Source: UBA4416 sp035439445 (lineage in GTDB: Bacteria; Bacteroidota; Bacteroidia; B-17B0; Aurantibacillaceae). Taken from it: 64,000 bases of DNA. The first letter of the stretch is position 1. Each line of letters opens with the position of its first letter. Below are positions 53,367-62,262 of the stretch, piece after piece. The DNA lies in assembly GCA_035439445.1 (NCBI GenBank), contig DAORKG010000006.1, positions 1-64,000 on the forward strand, written 5' to 3'. Under the pieces are notes generated by a model, which saw nothing but the letters and a program-made list of their open reading frames with translations, was not told the DNA's origin and searched no databases. The position numbers were made by a program, and so were the translations under genes.

Positions 53367-53400
53367 GTGTTTTATAATGTGTTTTATAATGTGTTTTGTA
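53365..53400. repeat. Three tandem 12-bp units at the surE end
   Basis: ATGTGTTTTATA occurs twice and a third time as ATGTGTTTTGTA. The array spans the surE stop codon (53384-53386) and the ATG of the small membrane gene (53364-53366), so slippage would alter their spacing. Confidence 0.8.
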
Positions 53401-54154
53401 AATGAGTAATGTAGTTATGTGCAGTTAAATCGTGCATAATTGGCACAACCGAAACGTATCCGTTTTTAAGAGCCCATTCATCAGTATCCTTTGCTTCCGG
53501 TTCAAAGTTCACAAATTTCCCAGTAAGCCAGTAATAAGCTCTTCCATAGGGATCATGTCTTTCTTCAAAGTCTTCTACCCAATTTGCTTTAGCTTGCCTA
53601 CAAATTTTTAATCCATTTATTTCATCTGCTTTTAGTTTTGGAAAGTTTACATTTAAGCAGACACCATTAGGCAATTTATCTTTCAGGCAGGATGAAATAA
53701 TTTTTTCAATGAACTTTGTAGTTCCAGAAAAATCCGCGTTAATATCATAATCACATAAACTAAAACCAACTGCCGAAGTGCCTTCTAAAGAACCTTCAAT
53801 AGCTGCACTCATAGTCCCGGAGTAAATAACATTAATAGAGCTATTGCTTCCGTGATTGATTCCTGATAAAACTAAATCTGGTTTTCGTGGAAGTAATTTA
53901 TTAACTGCCATTTTCACACAGTCTACCGGGGTTCCTGTACAACTGTACTCTCCAACTGCCCCTTCATGATAACTTGTTTTTTGGATTCTTAACGTAGAAT
54001 TGATAGTAATGGCATGTCCCATACCCGATTGAGGTTTGTCTGGCGCAATTACAAAAACATCTCCAAATTTTTTTGCTATGGATGATAAATGTAAAATACC
54101 TGGAGCGCTTACTCCATCATCATTTGTTACTAGTATTAAAGGTTTTTGTTGCAT
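53384..54154 (-). CDS. surE: 5'/3'-nucleotidase SurE
   Basis: A 256-residue metal-dependent phosphatase. The start ILVTNDDGVSAPGILHL holds the two metal-binding Asp residues (NDDG). GMGHAITI, GTPVDCVK, and DLVLSGINHGSNSSINVIYSGT are also family signatures, with the metal-binding Asn in the last. It removes phosphate from nucleoside 5' and 3' monophosphates in the cytosol. It begins the minus-strand cluster that runs to the SpoIID-like gene. Confidence 0.96.
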   Translation of the reverse strand: MQQKPLILVTNDDGVSAPGILHLSSIAKKFGDVFVIAPDKPQSGMGHAITINSTLRIQKTSYHEGAVGEYSCTGTPVDCVKMAVNKLLPRKPDLVLSGINHGSNSSINVIYSGTMSAAIEGSLEGTSAVGFSLCDYDINADFSGTTKFIEKIISSCLKDKLPNGVCLNVNFPKLKADEINGLKICRQAKANWVEDFEERHDPYGRAYYWLTGKFVNFEPEAKDTDEWALKNGYVSVVPIMHDLTAHNYITHLQNTL

Positions 54155-54290
54155 CTTGGTAAATCTATTGATTTTATTGCGTCTAATAGACTAAAAAATG
54201 AGTTTTTTACTAAAATATGGGTGTTGAATTCTATGGTGTATTTTAATGTGTTTTTTTACTACTTTTGTGTAACTAACTAACTATTTATAT

Positions 54291-54671
54291 ATGAAAAAAA
54301 TTATAAAAACAGCTAATGCACCGGCTCCAATTGGTCCGTATAATCAAGCTGTTCAAGTAGGAGATTGTGTTTATGTATCAGGTACAATTGCTATGGATTT
54401 GGAGTCTAAGCAGTTAATTAAAACAACAATTAAAGAAGAAACAAAAATTGTAATGGATTATTTAGGTGCTGTTTTAAAAGAAGCAGGCTTAACTTATGAT
54501 AATATTGTGAAAACTACTATTTTCTTGTCAGATATGAATAATTTTGTTCATGTAAACGAGGTTTATAGTAGTTATTTTAAGGGAGATTTCCCTGCTCGTG
54601 CAACTATACAAGCTGATAGATTACCTAAAGATGCTAATGTGGAAATTAGCGTAGAAGCAAAGGTTTTTTAA
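54291..54671 (+). CDS. ridA: RidA family enamine/imine deaminase
   Basis: A 126-residue protein of the YjgF/YER057c/UK114 group. Signatures are the start APAPIGPYNQAVQVGD, VYVSGTIAMD, FLSDMNNFVHVNEVY and FPARATIQADRLPKDANVEI, with the substrate-binding Arg in PARAT. RidA clears 2-aminoacrylate produced by PLP enzymes, which would otherwise inactivate them. It acts as a homotrimer in the cytosol. A strong terminator follows. Confidence 0.95.
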   Translation: MKKIIKTANAPAPIGPYNQAVQVGDCVYVSGTIAMDLESKQLIKTTIKEETKIVMDYLGAVLKEAGLTYDNIVKTTIFLSDMNNFVHVNEVYSSYFKGDFPARATIQADRLPKDANVEISVEAKVF

Positions 54672-54701
54672 TAATATCTTATAAATAAACCGTTTTTTTA
54701 G

Positions 54702-54742
54702 AGAGATTTTGAGTCAATTTGACTCAAAATCTCTTTTTTTTT
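54702..54742 (+). terminator. Rho-independent terminator after ridA
   Basis: Arms AGAGATTTTGAGTC (54702-54715) and GACTCAAAATCTCT (54721-54734) pair around a short loop and are followed by a T tract. Confidence 0.9.
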
Positions 54743-54905
54743 AACATTATTTTAGTCGGGCTTTTTTTAGTTTATCTAAAATTAGAATGTAATTTTCGCC
54801 TCCTAGTAGACAAAAAACTTACATTAACCGAAAAATTGTATGCAAAAATATTTGTTTATATAAAATTTTGTTATAATTTTACTATAACTAAATAAATTTT
54901 ATGTT

Positions 54906-55160
54906 ATGAATATTTTTGTAAGCAACATCAGCTTTAAAGTAAGAGAACAAGCACTAAGTGAACTTTTTTCTCAGTATGGCGAGGTTACCTCGGTAAGAAT
55001 TATTAAAGACAAAGAAACTAAACGCAGCCGCGGTTTTGGTTTTGTTGAAATGGCAAATGACGAAGACGGTCAAAAAGCTATTGACGCTTTAAACGGAACT
55101 GAACATTATGAACGTTCAATTGTAGTATCACAAGCAAAAGGAAAACCAGAAAACGCATAA
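54906..55160 (+). CDS. RRM-type RNA-binding protein
   Basis: An 84-residue single RNA-recognition-motif protein, the usual size for the bacterial and cyanobacterial Rbp group. RNP2 is IFVSNISF (residues 3-10) and RNP1 is RGFGFVEM (about 42-49). There is no Gly-rich tail. Such proteins bind single-stranded RNA and are often cold-inducible. The 160-base AT-rich gap upstream may hold a long leader. It is convergent with a lipoprotein gene, sharing a palindromic terminator. Confidence 0.93.
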   Translation: MNIFVSNISFKVREQALSELFSQYGEVTSVRIIKDKETKRSRGFGFVEMANDEDGQKAIDALNGTEHYERSIVVSQAKGKPENA

Positions 55161-55175
55161 TTTTTTTTACTATAT

Positions 55176-55217
55176 CTAACTAAAAAAGCCCCAAAATTTT
55201 GGGGCTTTTTTAGTTAG
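55176..55217. terminator. Bidirectional terminator, 42-base perfect palindrome
   Basis: CTAACTAAAAAAGCCCCAAA (55176-55195) is mirrored exactly to 55217. The A and T runs flanking the GC core make it work in both directions, ending the RRM gene and the convergent lipoprotein gene, whose stop codon lies inside it. Confidence 0.92.
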
Positions 55218-55660
55218 TTTCTTATGGTTAAGGTATTCATACCATCAAATACAGCATTGTAAAGTCTTAAATTTTGGGTTGCTGGTCCCGAAATAACATT
55301 TCCATCAAATATTTGCCATTTCGAACCGCTAATTGTGTCTTTTAGTGTAAAGTTATCAGATTGAACTTTTACTTTTGCGTTTGGATCATCAGGCAAGGCC
55401 GTAGATGTTCTCTCAATGGCTACGAAATCAGCGGGTGAATTGATGGTTGTCTTTCTGTAAATAATAATTCCATTCACACCTCCATCATAGTAAACCCATC
55501 CACCAACTGTTTGAAGTTTAAAGAAGAGTGGATTATTAGGATTTATAGTAATATTTACAGTTTGATAGGCAATATTATCCTGTACTTGCTTACTTTTTTT
55601 ACAAAAAGAAAGTAAGCAGCTTGAGAACAATAAAACTATTATGCCAATTTTTCTAAACAT
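55214..55660 (-). CDS. Hypothetical small lipoprotein
   Basis: A 148-residue protein from the ATG at 55660; a longer upstream reading into 55738 would overlap the divergent protease gene and is rejected. Residues 1-15 give a lipoprotein signal (IIVLLFSSC), with Lys-rich residues after. The rest is beta-rich (VGGWVYYDGGVNGIIIYRKT, LPDDPNAKVKVQSDNFTL), and the DGGVNGIIIYR pattern is similar to Rieske-like lipoproteins of Bacteroidota, but no CxH iron ligands remain visible. Function is unknown. Confidence 0.7.
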   Translation of the reverse strand: MFRKIGIIVLLFSSCLLSFCKKSKQVQDNIAYQTVNITINPNNPLFFKLQTVGGWVYYDGGVNGIIIYRKTTINSPADFVAIERTSTALPDDPNAKVKVQSDNFTLKDTISGSKWQIFDGNVISGPATQNLRLYNAVFDGMNTLTIRN

Positions 55661-55661
55661 T

Positions 55662-55693
55662 TTGATACGATATAAGTTAAACAGATAACTTTG
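55662..55693 (+). promoter_or_regulatory. Promoter of the S41 protease gene
   Basis: TTG at 55662-55664 and TAACTTTG at 55686-55693, a perfect TAnnTTTG, are 21 bases apart. The ATG at 55717 follows. A minus-strand box TATATTTG (55706-55699) overlaps the same gap. Confidence 0.55.
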
Positions 55694-55716
55694 CCATACA
55701 AATATAATATTTTCAT

Positions 55717-57345
55717 ATGGACTTTGACCCATCCACACCTCCTAAAAAGCACAACGTTTTTTTACCAATTATATTGTCTCTAGTGCTTGTGCTTGGCATT
55801 TGGTTGGGGTATTTTTTAAAAAATCGAATTAATAATGGCTCGACTATCAACCAAGGTTACAATGCCTCTGCCAATGATAAAATAAATAGCTTATTAGACT
55901 ACATTGAATACCAGTACGTTGATACAATCAATAAAAAAGATTTGGTTGAAAAGACAGTCACATCGATGTTGCAAAGTCTTGATCCTCACTCCAGCTATAT
56001 CGCTGCCAGTGAATTTGAAACGGTAAATGAGCCTTTGGAAGGTAATTTTGATGGGATTGGAGTTGAATTCAATATTATAAAAGATACTATCAGGGTTGTT
56101 AATCCTATTGAAGGAGGTCCTTCAGAAAGAATTGGAATTAGAGCAGGAGATAAGATTGTGAAAGTTGAGGGAAAGAATATGGCAGGCGTTCATATTACTA
56201 ATAAAGAAGTTTTTGAAAAGCTAAGAGGTAAACGAGGCACTGTTGTAAATGTTACTATTTTAAGAAGTGGAATAGCTAAACCATTAGATTTCAATATTAC
56301 TAGAGATGCAATTCCTTTATATAGTTTAGACGCTTCCTATATGGTAAAACCAGATATTGGGTACATTAAAATAAGCAAGTTTGCAGCAACTACTTATGAC
56401 GAGTATATCAAAGCATTTAATGAATTATCTAAACAAGGAATGAAAAAACTTATACTTGATTTAAGAGGAAATCCAGGAGGTTATTTGAACGCCGCAGTAG
56501 ATATTTCCGATGAGTTTTTAACCAATGGTTTACAGATAGTTTACACCCAAGGGAAAGCAAATCCAAAGAAAACATACAAGGCTACAACTCGAGGCAGCTT
56601 TGAAAACAATCCTTTAGTAATATTAATCGATGAAGGTTCTGCCAGTGCTAGTGAAATAGTAGCGGGAGCCGTACAAGACAATGATAGAGGAACGATAATT
56701 GGACGTAGAAGTTTTGGAAAGGGATTAGTGCAAGATCAATTGCAGTTACCTGATGGCTCGGCAATTCGCCTAACAGTTGCAAGGTATTATACACCAACAG
56801 GAAGGTGTATACAAAAACCTTATTCGGATGATAAAGACCAGTATTATAACGAAGAGTATGATAGATACAACAATGGTGAGTTATTAAATCAAGATAGCAT
56901 AAAACTTGATAAAACAAAGATTTACAAAACACCTGAAGGAAAAACTGTTTATGGAGGTGGTGGTATTATGCCGGATGTTTTTGTGCCATTGGATACGGCA
57001 AAAACTAACTCTTTCTTGAATAAAGTTTTTTACGCAGGAATAATGAATACGTTTGCTTTTGAATATGCAGATAAAAACAGAAATAGATTAAAAGCCTACA
57101 CAACTGCAAAAAATTACATTGATAAGTTTGAAATTAATGATGCTATTTTGGAAGATTTTTATCAACACTGTGCTAAGCAAAGTATAATCATAGAAAAGAA
57201 TTCAAAGGTTAAAGCAAATGAAGCACTTAAGCCTTATTTAAAAGCCTTTATAGGAAGAGATGTGTTTGATAAAGATGCTTATTATCCTATCATTAATCAA
57301 AGAGATAAGTGCATTTTAAAAGCAACAGAAGTGTTAACTAATTAA
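55717..57345 (+). CDS. S41 family carboxy-terminal processing protease (CtpA-like)
   Basis: A 542-residue exported protease with an N-terminal membrane anchor (residues 14-32). A PDZ domain spans about 95-185 (FDGIGVEFNIIKD, GGPSERIGIRAGDKIVKVEG). The S41 catalytic part follows, with LILDLRGNPGGYL, catalytic Ser in DEGSASASEIVAGA and Lys in RRSFGKGLVQDQ. A C-terminal helical extension (about 420-542) is specific to this subgroup. Such enzymes cleave proteins near their C termini in the periplasm. Confidence 0.94.
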   Translation: MDFDPSTPPKKHNVFLPIILSLVLVLGIWLGYFLKNRINNGSTINQGYNASANDKINSLLDYIEYQYVDTINKKDLVEKTVTSMLQSLDPHSSYIAASEFETVNEPLEGNFDGIGVEFNIIKDTIRVVNPIEGGPSERIGIRAGDKIVKVEGKNMAGVHITNKEVFEKLRGKRGTVVNVTILRSGIAKPLDFNITRDAIPLYSLDASYMVKPDIGYIKISKFAATTYDEYIKAFNELSKQGMKKLILDLRGNPGGYLNAAVDISDEFLTNGLQIVYTQGKANPKKTYKATTRGSFENNPLVILIDEGSASASEIVAGAVQDNDRGTIIGRRSFGKGLVQDQLQLPDGSAIRLTVARYYTPTGRCIQKPYSDDKDQYYNEEYDRYNNGELLNQDSIKLDKTKIYKTPEGKTVYGGGGIMPDVFVPLDTAKTNSFLNKVFYAGIMNTFAFEYADKNRNRLKAYTTAKNYIDKFEINDAILEDFYQHCAKQSIIIEKNSKVKANEALKPYLKAFIGRDVFDKDAYYPIINQRDKCILKATEVLTN

Positions 57346-57379
57346 AAAAATTGTACTTTTATATTCATAAATCTATCTT

Positions 57380-58270
57380 ATGAATATTAAATATTTAGTC
57401 ATTCCGTTTTTTGCTTTGTCTTTTGCTTTAGTATCTTGTGGAGATAATTCCGAAGAGCAAAAAAACCAAGAATCATTAGAAACATTAGATTCAATTTCAA
57501 CAACTTCAGATAACGCTGCCGAAGTAAATGAGGCGAATGAAGTGAGTTACAATCTTCCATCGGCTTTACAAATTGCTTATGTATTCAAAAAATCGGGAGC
57601 TGGTTTTATGCCAAATCTTTTGAATAACAAGAGTAATTCATCTAAATACAATACAAGTAACTATAAGAGAGCTGTAAACTTTGGCGTATATAGCGCAGAT
57701 CTAGCCTATTGCTTATTTAATAAAAAATATCAGGAGTCTAAGGAGTATCTAAAGTCCTGTAAGGATATGGGTTCTTACTTAGGTTTGAATCAAGCATTTG
57801 AAAGCGATAATATGGCTCAACGCTTTGATAAAAACATTGCCATTGAAGATTCAGTAGTTAAGATTGTTTCTAACGTACAATTAAAAACCGATGTGATGTT
57901 TGAGCAAAATAAGCAAAAGCATATTACGGTGATTGCATTTGCAGGTGCATGGACCGAAAGTATGTACATCGCTACTGAAGTGTATGCAAAAGATAAAAAC
58001 AAAAAAGTATTAGCGAGTTTAATGGAGCAATTACTCTTGTCTGAAACAATCATTAAGGCTTTAAGAGTTCATCAATCATCAGAATCTGAGTTACCTGCAC
58101 TGATTAAATCTATTGAAACCATCAACTCACAATTTAATAGTATTGCATCAGTAAAAGCAGCTATTGAAAAAGATGAAGAAATGGATTTTAATATAATGAC
58201 TGTTACTGATAATGAATTGAAAGCAATTACTGAATCAGTGAAAACATTAAGAACTAGTATGATTGATTAA
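57380..58270 (+). CDS. Hypothetical lipoprotein
   Basis: A 296-residue lipoprotein: residues 1-20 end in LVSC (Cys20), followed by an acidic Glu/Asn/Ser linker. The mature part is mostly helical (for example MEQLLLSETIIKALRVHQSS). No known domain is recognised, though it is similar in size and layout to other helical lipoproteins in Bacteroidota. It is followed by an exported protein gene 11 bases later, so the two form a pair, possibly an extension of the protease transcript. Confidence 0.78.
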   Translation: MNIKYLVIPFFALSFALVSCGDNSEEQKNQESLETLDSISTTSDNAAEVNEANEVSYNLPSALQIAYVFKKSGAGFMPNLLNNKSNSSKYNTSNYKRAVNFGVYSADLAYCLFNKKYQESKEYLKSCKDMGSYLGLNQAFESDNMAQRFDKNIAIEDSVVKIVSNVQLKTDVMFEQNKQKHITVIAFAGAWTESMYIATEVYAKDKNKKVLASLMEQLLLSETIIKALRVHQSSESELPALIKSIETINSQFNSIASVKAAIEKDEEMDFNIMTVTDNELKAITESVKTLRTSMID

Positions 58271-58281
58271 AAAATACGATT

Positions 58282-58740
58282 ATGAAAAAAATTATAAAAA
58301 CTTTATTTAGTGTTCTTCTTGTTTTTGTATTGATGGCTTTTCAAGGCGGAGATATTTTATGTAATGCAAAGGAATTAAAAGAAAAAGCAAAGAATTTATT
58401 AGAGCCATACAAATACGATAGTTCAGAGTTGACACGTATTATGTATAAAAAGAAAGAGTCAGTTAAAGAAGTTGAAGTTCCATTGTTTATTGGAGAAAAA
58501 TATAGAATTGCTTTTGAATTAGAGGCGTTGCCAAAGCAAGTAGAGGTTCAGATTTATAACAAGGATAAAGAATCGAAAAATAGAAAATTATTATTCTCAT
58601 CAAAAGATTTAGCAGCTGACAAAAAGGAATTTTATTTCGAAGTTTCTAAAGTTCGTCATGTTTACGTTGATTATGTAATTCCTCCAACAGAGGAAGGTTC
58701 TTATAGCGGTTGCGCTGTATTTATGGTTGGGTATAAATAA
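58282..58740 (+). CDS. Hypothetical exported protein
   Basis: A 152-residue protein. Residues 1-20 are a signal peptide. The mature part starts with a helical segment (NAKELKEKAKNLLEPYKYDS) and goes on as a beta-rich domain (FIGEKYRIAFELEALPKQVE, YVDYVIPPTEEGSYSGCAVF). The domain could be a small jelly-roll or PPC-like fold, which is a guess. It is paired with the preceding lipoprotein gene and followed by a strong bidirectional terminator. Confidence 0.75.
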   Translation: MKKIIKTLFSVLLVFVLMAFQGGDILCNAKELKEKAKNLLEPYKYDSSELTRIMYKKKESVKEVEVPLFIGEKYRIAFELEALPKQVEVQIYNKDKESKNRKLLFSSKDLAADKKEFYFEVSKVRHVYVDYVIPPTEEGSYSGCAVFMVGYK

Positions 58741-58754
58741 CCCAACAAGAAATA

Positions 58755-58788
58755 AAAAAGCCCCCGCCAACTGGCGGGGGCTTTTTTA
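58755..58788. terminator. GC-rich bidirectional terminator
   Basis: Arms GCCCCCGCCA (58760-58769) and TGGCGGGGGC (58772-58781) lie between A and T runs. It separates the exported protein gene (stop 58740) from the convergent rhodanese gene (stop 58800). Confidence 0.93.
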
Positions 58789-58799
58789 TTGTATTTAGT

Positions 58800-59186
58800 T
58801 TATTTTTTTGTTTCTACTTCAAATCCTTTTTTCTTCCAGTCATCAAATCCTTTTTCGAGATTAACAACATGGGTAAAACCTAATTTTTGCATTAATTCAG
58901 CACATTCGCCACTTCTTCCACCACCTGCACAATAAATTAAGTATGTTTTTTTTCTGTCTAATTTTGAAATCACTTCCTCTGCATCTTTTTTAAAGTAATC
59001 AATTTGTGCAGCGCCTTTAATAAATCCTTTGTTTTTTAATTCGTCATCCGTTCTTAAATCTATTAAGTAAGATTTTTTTTCGTCAATTAATTTTTTAAAT
59101 GTCGCAGCATCTACATTTTCAATTTTGGTTTGCGCAAAGCTCATCATTGATGTGAATAGAGCTAAAAGTGTGATGATTTTTTTCAT
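58800..59186 (-). CDS. Exported rhodanese-like domain protein
   Basis: A 128-residue protein with a signal peptide (residues 1-18, ending MSFAQ). The single rhodanese domain has YLIDLRTDDELKNKGFIKGA, the catalytic Cys in YLIYCAGGGRSGECAELM, and a C-terminal KGFDDWKKKGF. Sulfur transfer or redox roles in the periplasm are likely. The active-site loop CAGGGRS is of rhodanese rather than phosphatase length. It lies 9 bases downstream of a gene of unknown function on the same strand. Confidence 0.92.
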   Translation of the reverse strand: MKKIITLLALFTSMMSFAQTKIENVDAATFKKLIDEKKSYLIDLRTDDELKNKGFIKGAAQIDYFKKDAEEVISKLDRKKTYLIYCAGGGRSGECAELMQKLGFTHVVNLEKGFDDWKKKGFEVETKK

Positions 59187-59195
59187 GGTATAGTT

Positions 59196-59609
59196 TTATT
59201 TAAAGGTTAAGAGCCATTCTATAGCTTTTTGTTTATCATCAAACATTTTCATTTTCATGGTTTGTTGATGAGTTAATTTTATGATAAAGTTGATAAGAAT
59301 TCGATGTGCTAAGGATTTTACAATAACAGCCGTCGCTTTAGTCATGGTATTAGATTCAGGTCTTGAAGAGAATTCACGTGCTTCTTTAGAAATACTGGTA
59401 TCAATTCCGGGTTCCACTAAAATTAAATGTTTGTTAATGCCATTATATTTTGATTTTAAAAACAAATATTGTTTTTGAGAATCTTCTAGTTCAACCTGAA
59501 TCTCATCTTTTAATTTAATATAGATAATATCATTGTCCCAAAATTGTATAGTAGAAGCTCTATCAGAAATTGAATCAATAACAGAATATTTTGTAGCATC
59601 TATCGTCAT
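59196..59609 (-). CDS. Hypothetical STAS-like small protein
   Basis: A 137-residue soluble protein. The pattern of strands and helices (WDNDIIYIKLKDEIQVELED, NKHLILVEPGIDTSIS, KMKMFDDKQKAIEWLLTF) recalls the SpoIIAA/STAS-like family that ends in KAIEWL, but the evidence is only the pattern. No catalytic motif is seen. It sits between the rhodanese gene (9 bases downstream) and the RsmB-like gene (17 bases upstream), all on the minus strand, so the three are probably co-transcribed. Confidence 0.7.
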   Translation of the reverse strand: MTIDATKYSVIDSISDRASTIQFWDNDIIYIKLKDEIQVELEDSQKQYLFLKSKYNGINKHLILVEPGIDTSISKEAREFSSRPESNTMTKATAVIVKSLAHRILINFIIKLTHQQTMKMKMFDDKQKAIEWLLTFK

Positions 59610-59626
59610 GAACGTTATAAAGTTAC

Positions 59627-60838
59627 CTAATTTTTTCGTTTTATCAAAGCCATGTAAAAACCGTCAAAACCTTCACTTGGTAGTATCGTTTTGTCTTTTA
59701 TTAACTCAAATTCTTTATGATTTGCTAAAAATTCATCAACCTGTTTTCTGTTCTCGCTTGGCAAAACACTACAAGTAGAGTAAACCATTTGCCCTCCTTT
59801 TTTAGTCATTATAGAATATTCGTCTAATATCTTTTTTTGAATCTCTTTGGTACGCTCAATGAAATCAACATTTAACTTCCACTTTGCATCCGGATTACGC
59901 TTAATAACACCTGTTCCGCTACATGGGACATCTAGTAATAATCTGTCGGCAGTGTTTTCTAAACGTTTAATGGTTTTACTTCCTTCAATTAAACGAGGCT
60001 CAATATTACTTGCAGTTGCTCTGCGTGCACGTTTTTTCAATTCATCTAATTTCCATTGAGTCACGTCCATGGATATGATTCTGCCTTTGTTTTGCATTAG
60101 TGCAGCAATATGTAGTGTTTTGCCGCCTCCACCTGCACAGGCATCTATCACTCGCATGCCGGGCTCTACTTCTAAAAATTCTGAAATAGCTTGTGAGCCT
60201 GCGTCCTGCAATTCAAATAAGCCTAATTTAAATAGTGGATTTGAAAACAAATTTTGACGTTTAGATAAAATCAACGCATCGTCATAACCTTCTAAAAACT
60301 CAACCTCTACTTCTTGCTCTGCTAAATGTTGTTTTAAAATGGCTTTTTTTGTTTTTAATGTATTAACTCGCAAAACCACTTCTGCCTGTTCGTTCAATGA
60401 TTTTGCTTCTTTTTCCCAAACACTTTTTCCTAATTCACTTTCACATAAATTCCATAACCAATCCGGGTAAGATTGTATGATTTTTTGTTCTTTAATTGCT
60501 TTGTATTTATCAAGGATAGTTTTTTCGTTGAGGTTTTTAAAGTCTCGTTCGTCTGGCATTGGCAAATGCTTTACAATAAAGTAAACACCTAATATATTCC
60601 AGAAATTATCTTTTGTATCCGCTAGTTCGCTTAATAATCTATAATTTCTTACGATATCATAAGTTGTTTCAGCAATAAAACGACGGTCTCTGCTACCAAA
60701 CTTTGGATTTTCTTTCAAGGTTTTTTCAATAACCTTGTCAGCATATTTATTATCAATGAAAATTGTATTTAAAGCGTTAACCACGGATTGCAATAGTACG
60801 CGATGTGGTTTAACTTGTTTGACGATTTTTTTACCCAT
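59627..60838 (-). CDS. RsmB/NOP family RNA m5C methyltransferase
   Basis: A 403-residue SAM-dependent methyltransferase. An N-terminal NusB-like part (about 1-135) precedes the RsmB/NOP domain. SAM binding is at VIDACAGGGGKTLHIA, and the two catalytic cysteines are in LLDVPCSGTGVIKRNPDAKW and VYSTCSVLPSENRKQV. It methylates C5 of cytosine in RNA, probably 16S rRNA. It starts the minus-strand run ending at the rhodanese gene, and its start region overlaps no gene if the divergent amidohydrolase starts at 60911. Confidence 0.92.
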   Translation of the reverse strand: MGKKIVKQVKPHRVLLQSVVNALNTIFIDNKYADKVIEKTLKENPKFGSRDRRFIAETTYDIVRNYRLLSELADTKDNFWNILGVYFIVKHLPMPDERDFKNLNEKTILDKYKAIKEQKIIQSYPDWLWNLCESELGKSVWEKEAKSLNEQAEVVLRVNTLKTKKAILKQHLAEQEVEVEFLEGYDDALILSKRQNLFSNPLFKLGLFELQDAGSQAISEFLEVEPGMRVIDACAGGGGKTLHIAALMQNKGRIISMDVTQWKLDELKKRARRATASNIEPRLIEGSKTIKRLENTADRLLLDVPCSGTGVIKRNPDAKWKLNVDFIERTKEIQKKILDEYSIMTKKGGQMVYSTCSVLPSENRKQVDEFLANHKEFELIKDKTILPSEGFDGFYMALIKRKN

Positions 60839-60910
60839 GAATCCAAAAAGTTTAGGCTTCGAAGTTACTTTATTTTTTTCTATATTTACCTATTACCAAA
60901 CATAGAAACT

Positions 60911-62194
60911 ATGACTAAATTCTTGATTTCGTTTTTATTGCTGAGTACTTTGTTATCGGCTCAAAACAAAAAGCATATTTTATTAAAAAATGCAGTGGCA
61001 CATATTGGTAATGGCGAAGTCATTGAAAATAGCTTGGTGTCAATTAAAGACGGAAAGATTGATTTAGTTGCAGATGCCAGATTAATAAAAATAGATATCA
61101 CTAAATTTGATACAACCATTGATTTGTTTGGAAAGCATATTTACCCAGGATTAATTGCTCCTAATTGTATTTTGGGTTTACAAGAAGCAGAAGCCGTTCG
61201 TCAAACCAGCGATTATGCTGAGGTAGGTGAATATAATCCACACATAAGAAGTTTAATTGCTTATAATGCCGAAAGTAAAATATTGGAAACAGTTAAAACC
61301 AATGGTGTTTTATATACTCAATCAACACCTCGTTATGGTATGATTAGTGGCATGTCATCTGTTTTAGCAACTGATGGCTGGAATTGGGAAGATGCAGTGA
61401 TTAGAGCAGATGATGGAATTCATATTAATTTCCCCAAAACGATTCAAAAACATGGCTGGTGGGCAGAGCCTCAGCCAAGTGAAAAAAATAATAAATATAC
61501 AGAGCAGGTAAATGAGTTGAGTGCTTTTTTTGAAAATGCTTTAGCGTATTATAATACAGCTAATGTGACTGAAAAGAATTTACGTTTTGAAGCTATGAAA
61601 GGTATTTTTGATGGTACTAAAAACTTATACATACATGCCGATTATGTGAAAGATATTATTGGGGCAATCAATTTTTCTAAGAAATTCAATATCAAAAAAA
61701 TGGTATTAGTTGGTGGGAAAGACAGTTATAAAGTTACCAAGATGCTTAAAGAAAATAATGTAGCGGTGATGTTGAATCGTTTACATGATTTACCGGATTT
61801 GCCTGAAGCAGAAACTGATTTATTATACAAGTTACCTTATTTATTGCAAAAAGATTCTGTTATATTTTGTTTACAAAACCAAGGAGATATGGAGGCGATG
61901 AATGCACGTAATATTGCTTTTTTAGCAGGAACAGCAGCAGCTTATGGTTTAACAAAAGAACAAGCTTTACAAAGTGTGACGTTAAGTTCAGCAAAAATTT
62001 TAGGAATAGATAAATTAGTTGGAAGTATCGAAACAGGTAAGTTAGCATCTATTGTTGTTTCGGAAGGAGATATATTGGACATGAGAACCAACAAAATTAT
62101 ATTGGCTTATATCAATGGACGACAATTGAATTTAAATAATTTCCAAAACGATTTATACAAGAAGTATTCTAATAAATTGGGTATTAAGGAATAA
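60911..62194 (+). CDS. Exported amidohydrolase-like protein lacking the HxH metal site
   Basis: A 427-residue protein starting at ATG 60911, which gives a signal peptide (residues 1-17, ending LLSAQ). The amidohydrolase pattern is clear at both ends: KNAVAHIGNGEVIENSLVSI, and SVTLSSAKILGIDKLVGSIE with GKLASIVVSEGDILDM. But the place of the metal-binding PGFIDxHxH reads YPGLIAPNCILGLQEA, with no histidines. It is thus probably a catalytically altered or dead member, like one partner of the paired periplasmic amidohydrolases of Bacteroidota. The usual active partner is not adjacent. Confidence 0.85.
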   Translation: MTKFLISFLLLSTLLSAQNKKHILLKNAVAHIGNGEVIENSLVSIKDGKIDLVADARLIKIDITKFDTTIDLFGKHIYPGLIAPNCILGLQEAEAVRQTSDYAEVGEYNPHIRSLIAYNAESKILETVKTNGVLYTQSTPRYGMISGMSSVLATDGWNWEDAVIRADDGIHINFPKTIQKHGWWAEPQPSEKNNKYTEQVNELSAFFENALAYYNTANVTEKNLRFEAMKGIFDGTKNLYIHADYVKDIIGAINFSKKFNIKKMVLVGGKDSYKVTKMLKENNVAVMLNRLHDLPDLPEAETDLLYKLPYLLQKDSVIFCLQNQGDMEAMNARNIAFLAGTAAAYGLTKEQALQSVTLSSAKILGIDKLVGSIETGKLASIVVSEGDILDMRTNKIILAYINGRQLNLNNFQNDLYKKYSNKLGIKE

Positions 62195-62262
62195 TTATTT
62201 TCTCTGCGCAATTACGAATCACGATTAATCGTGTTTGTGTTCATTTCGATTAAAAATGTAAT

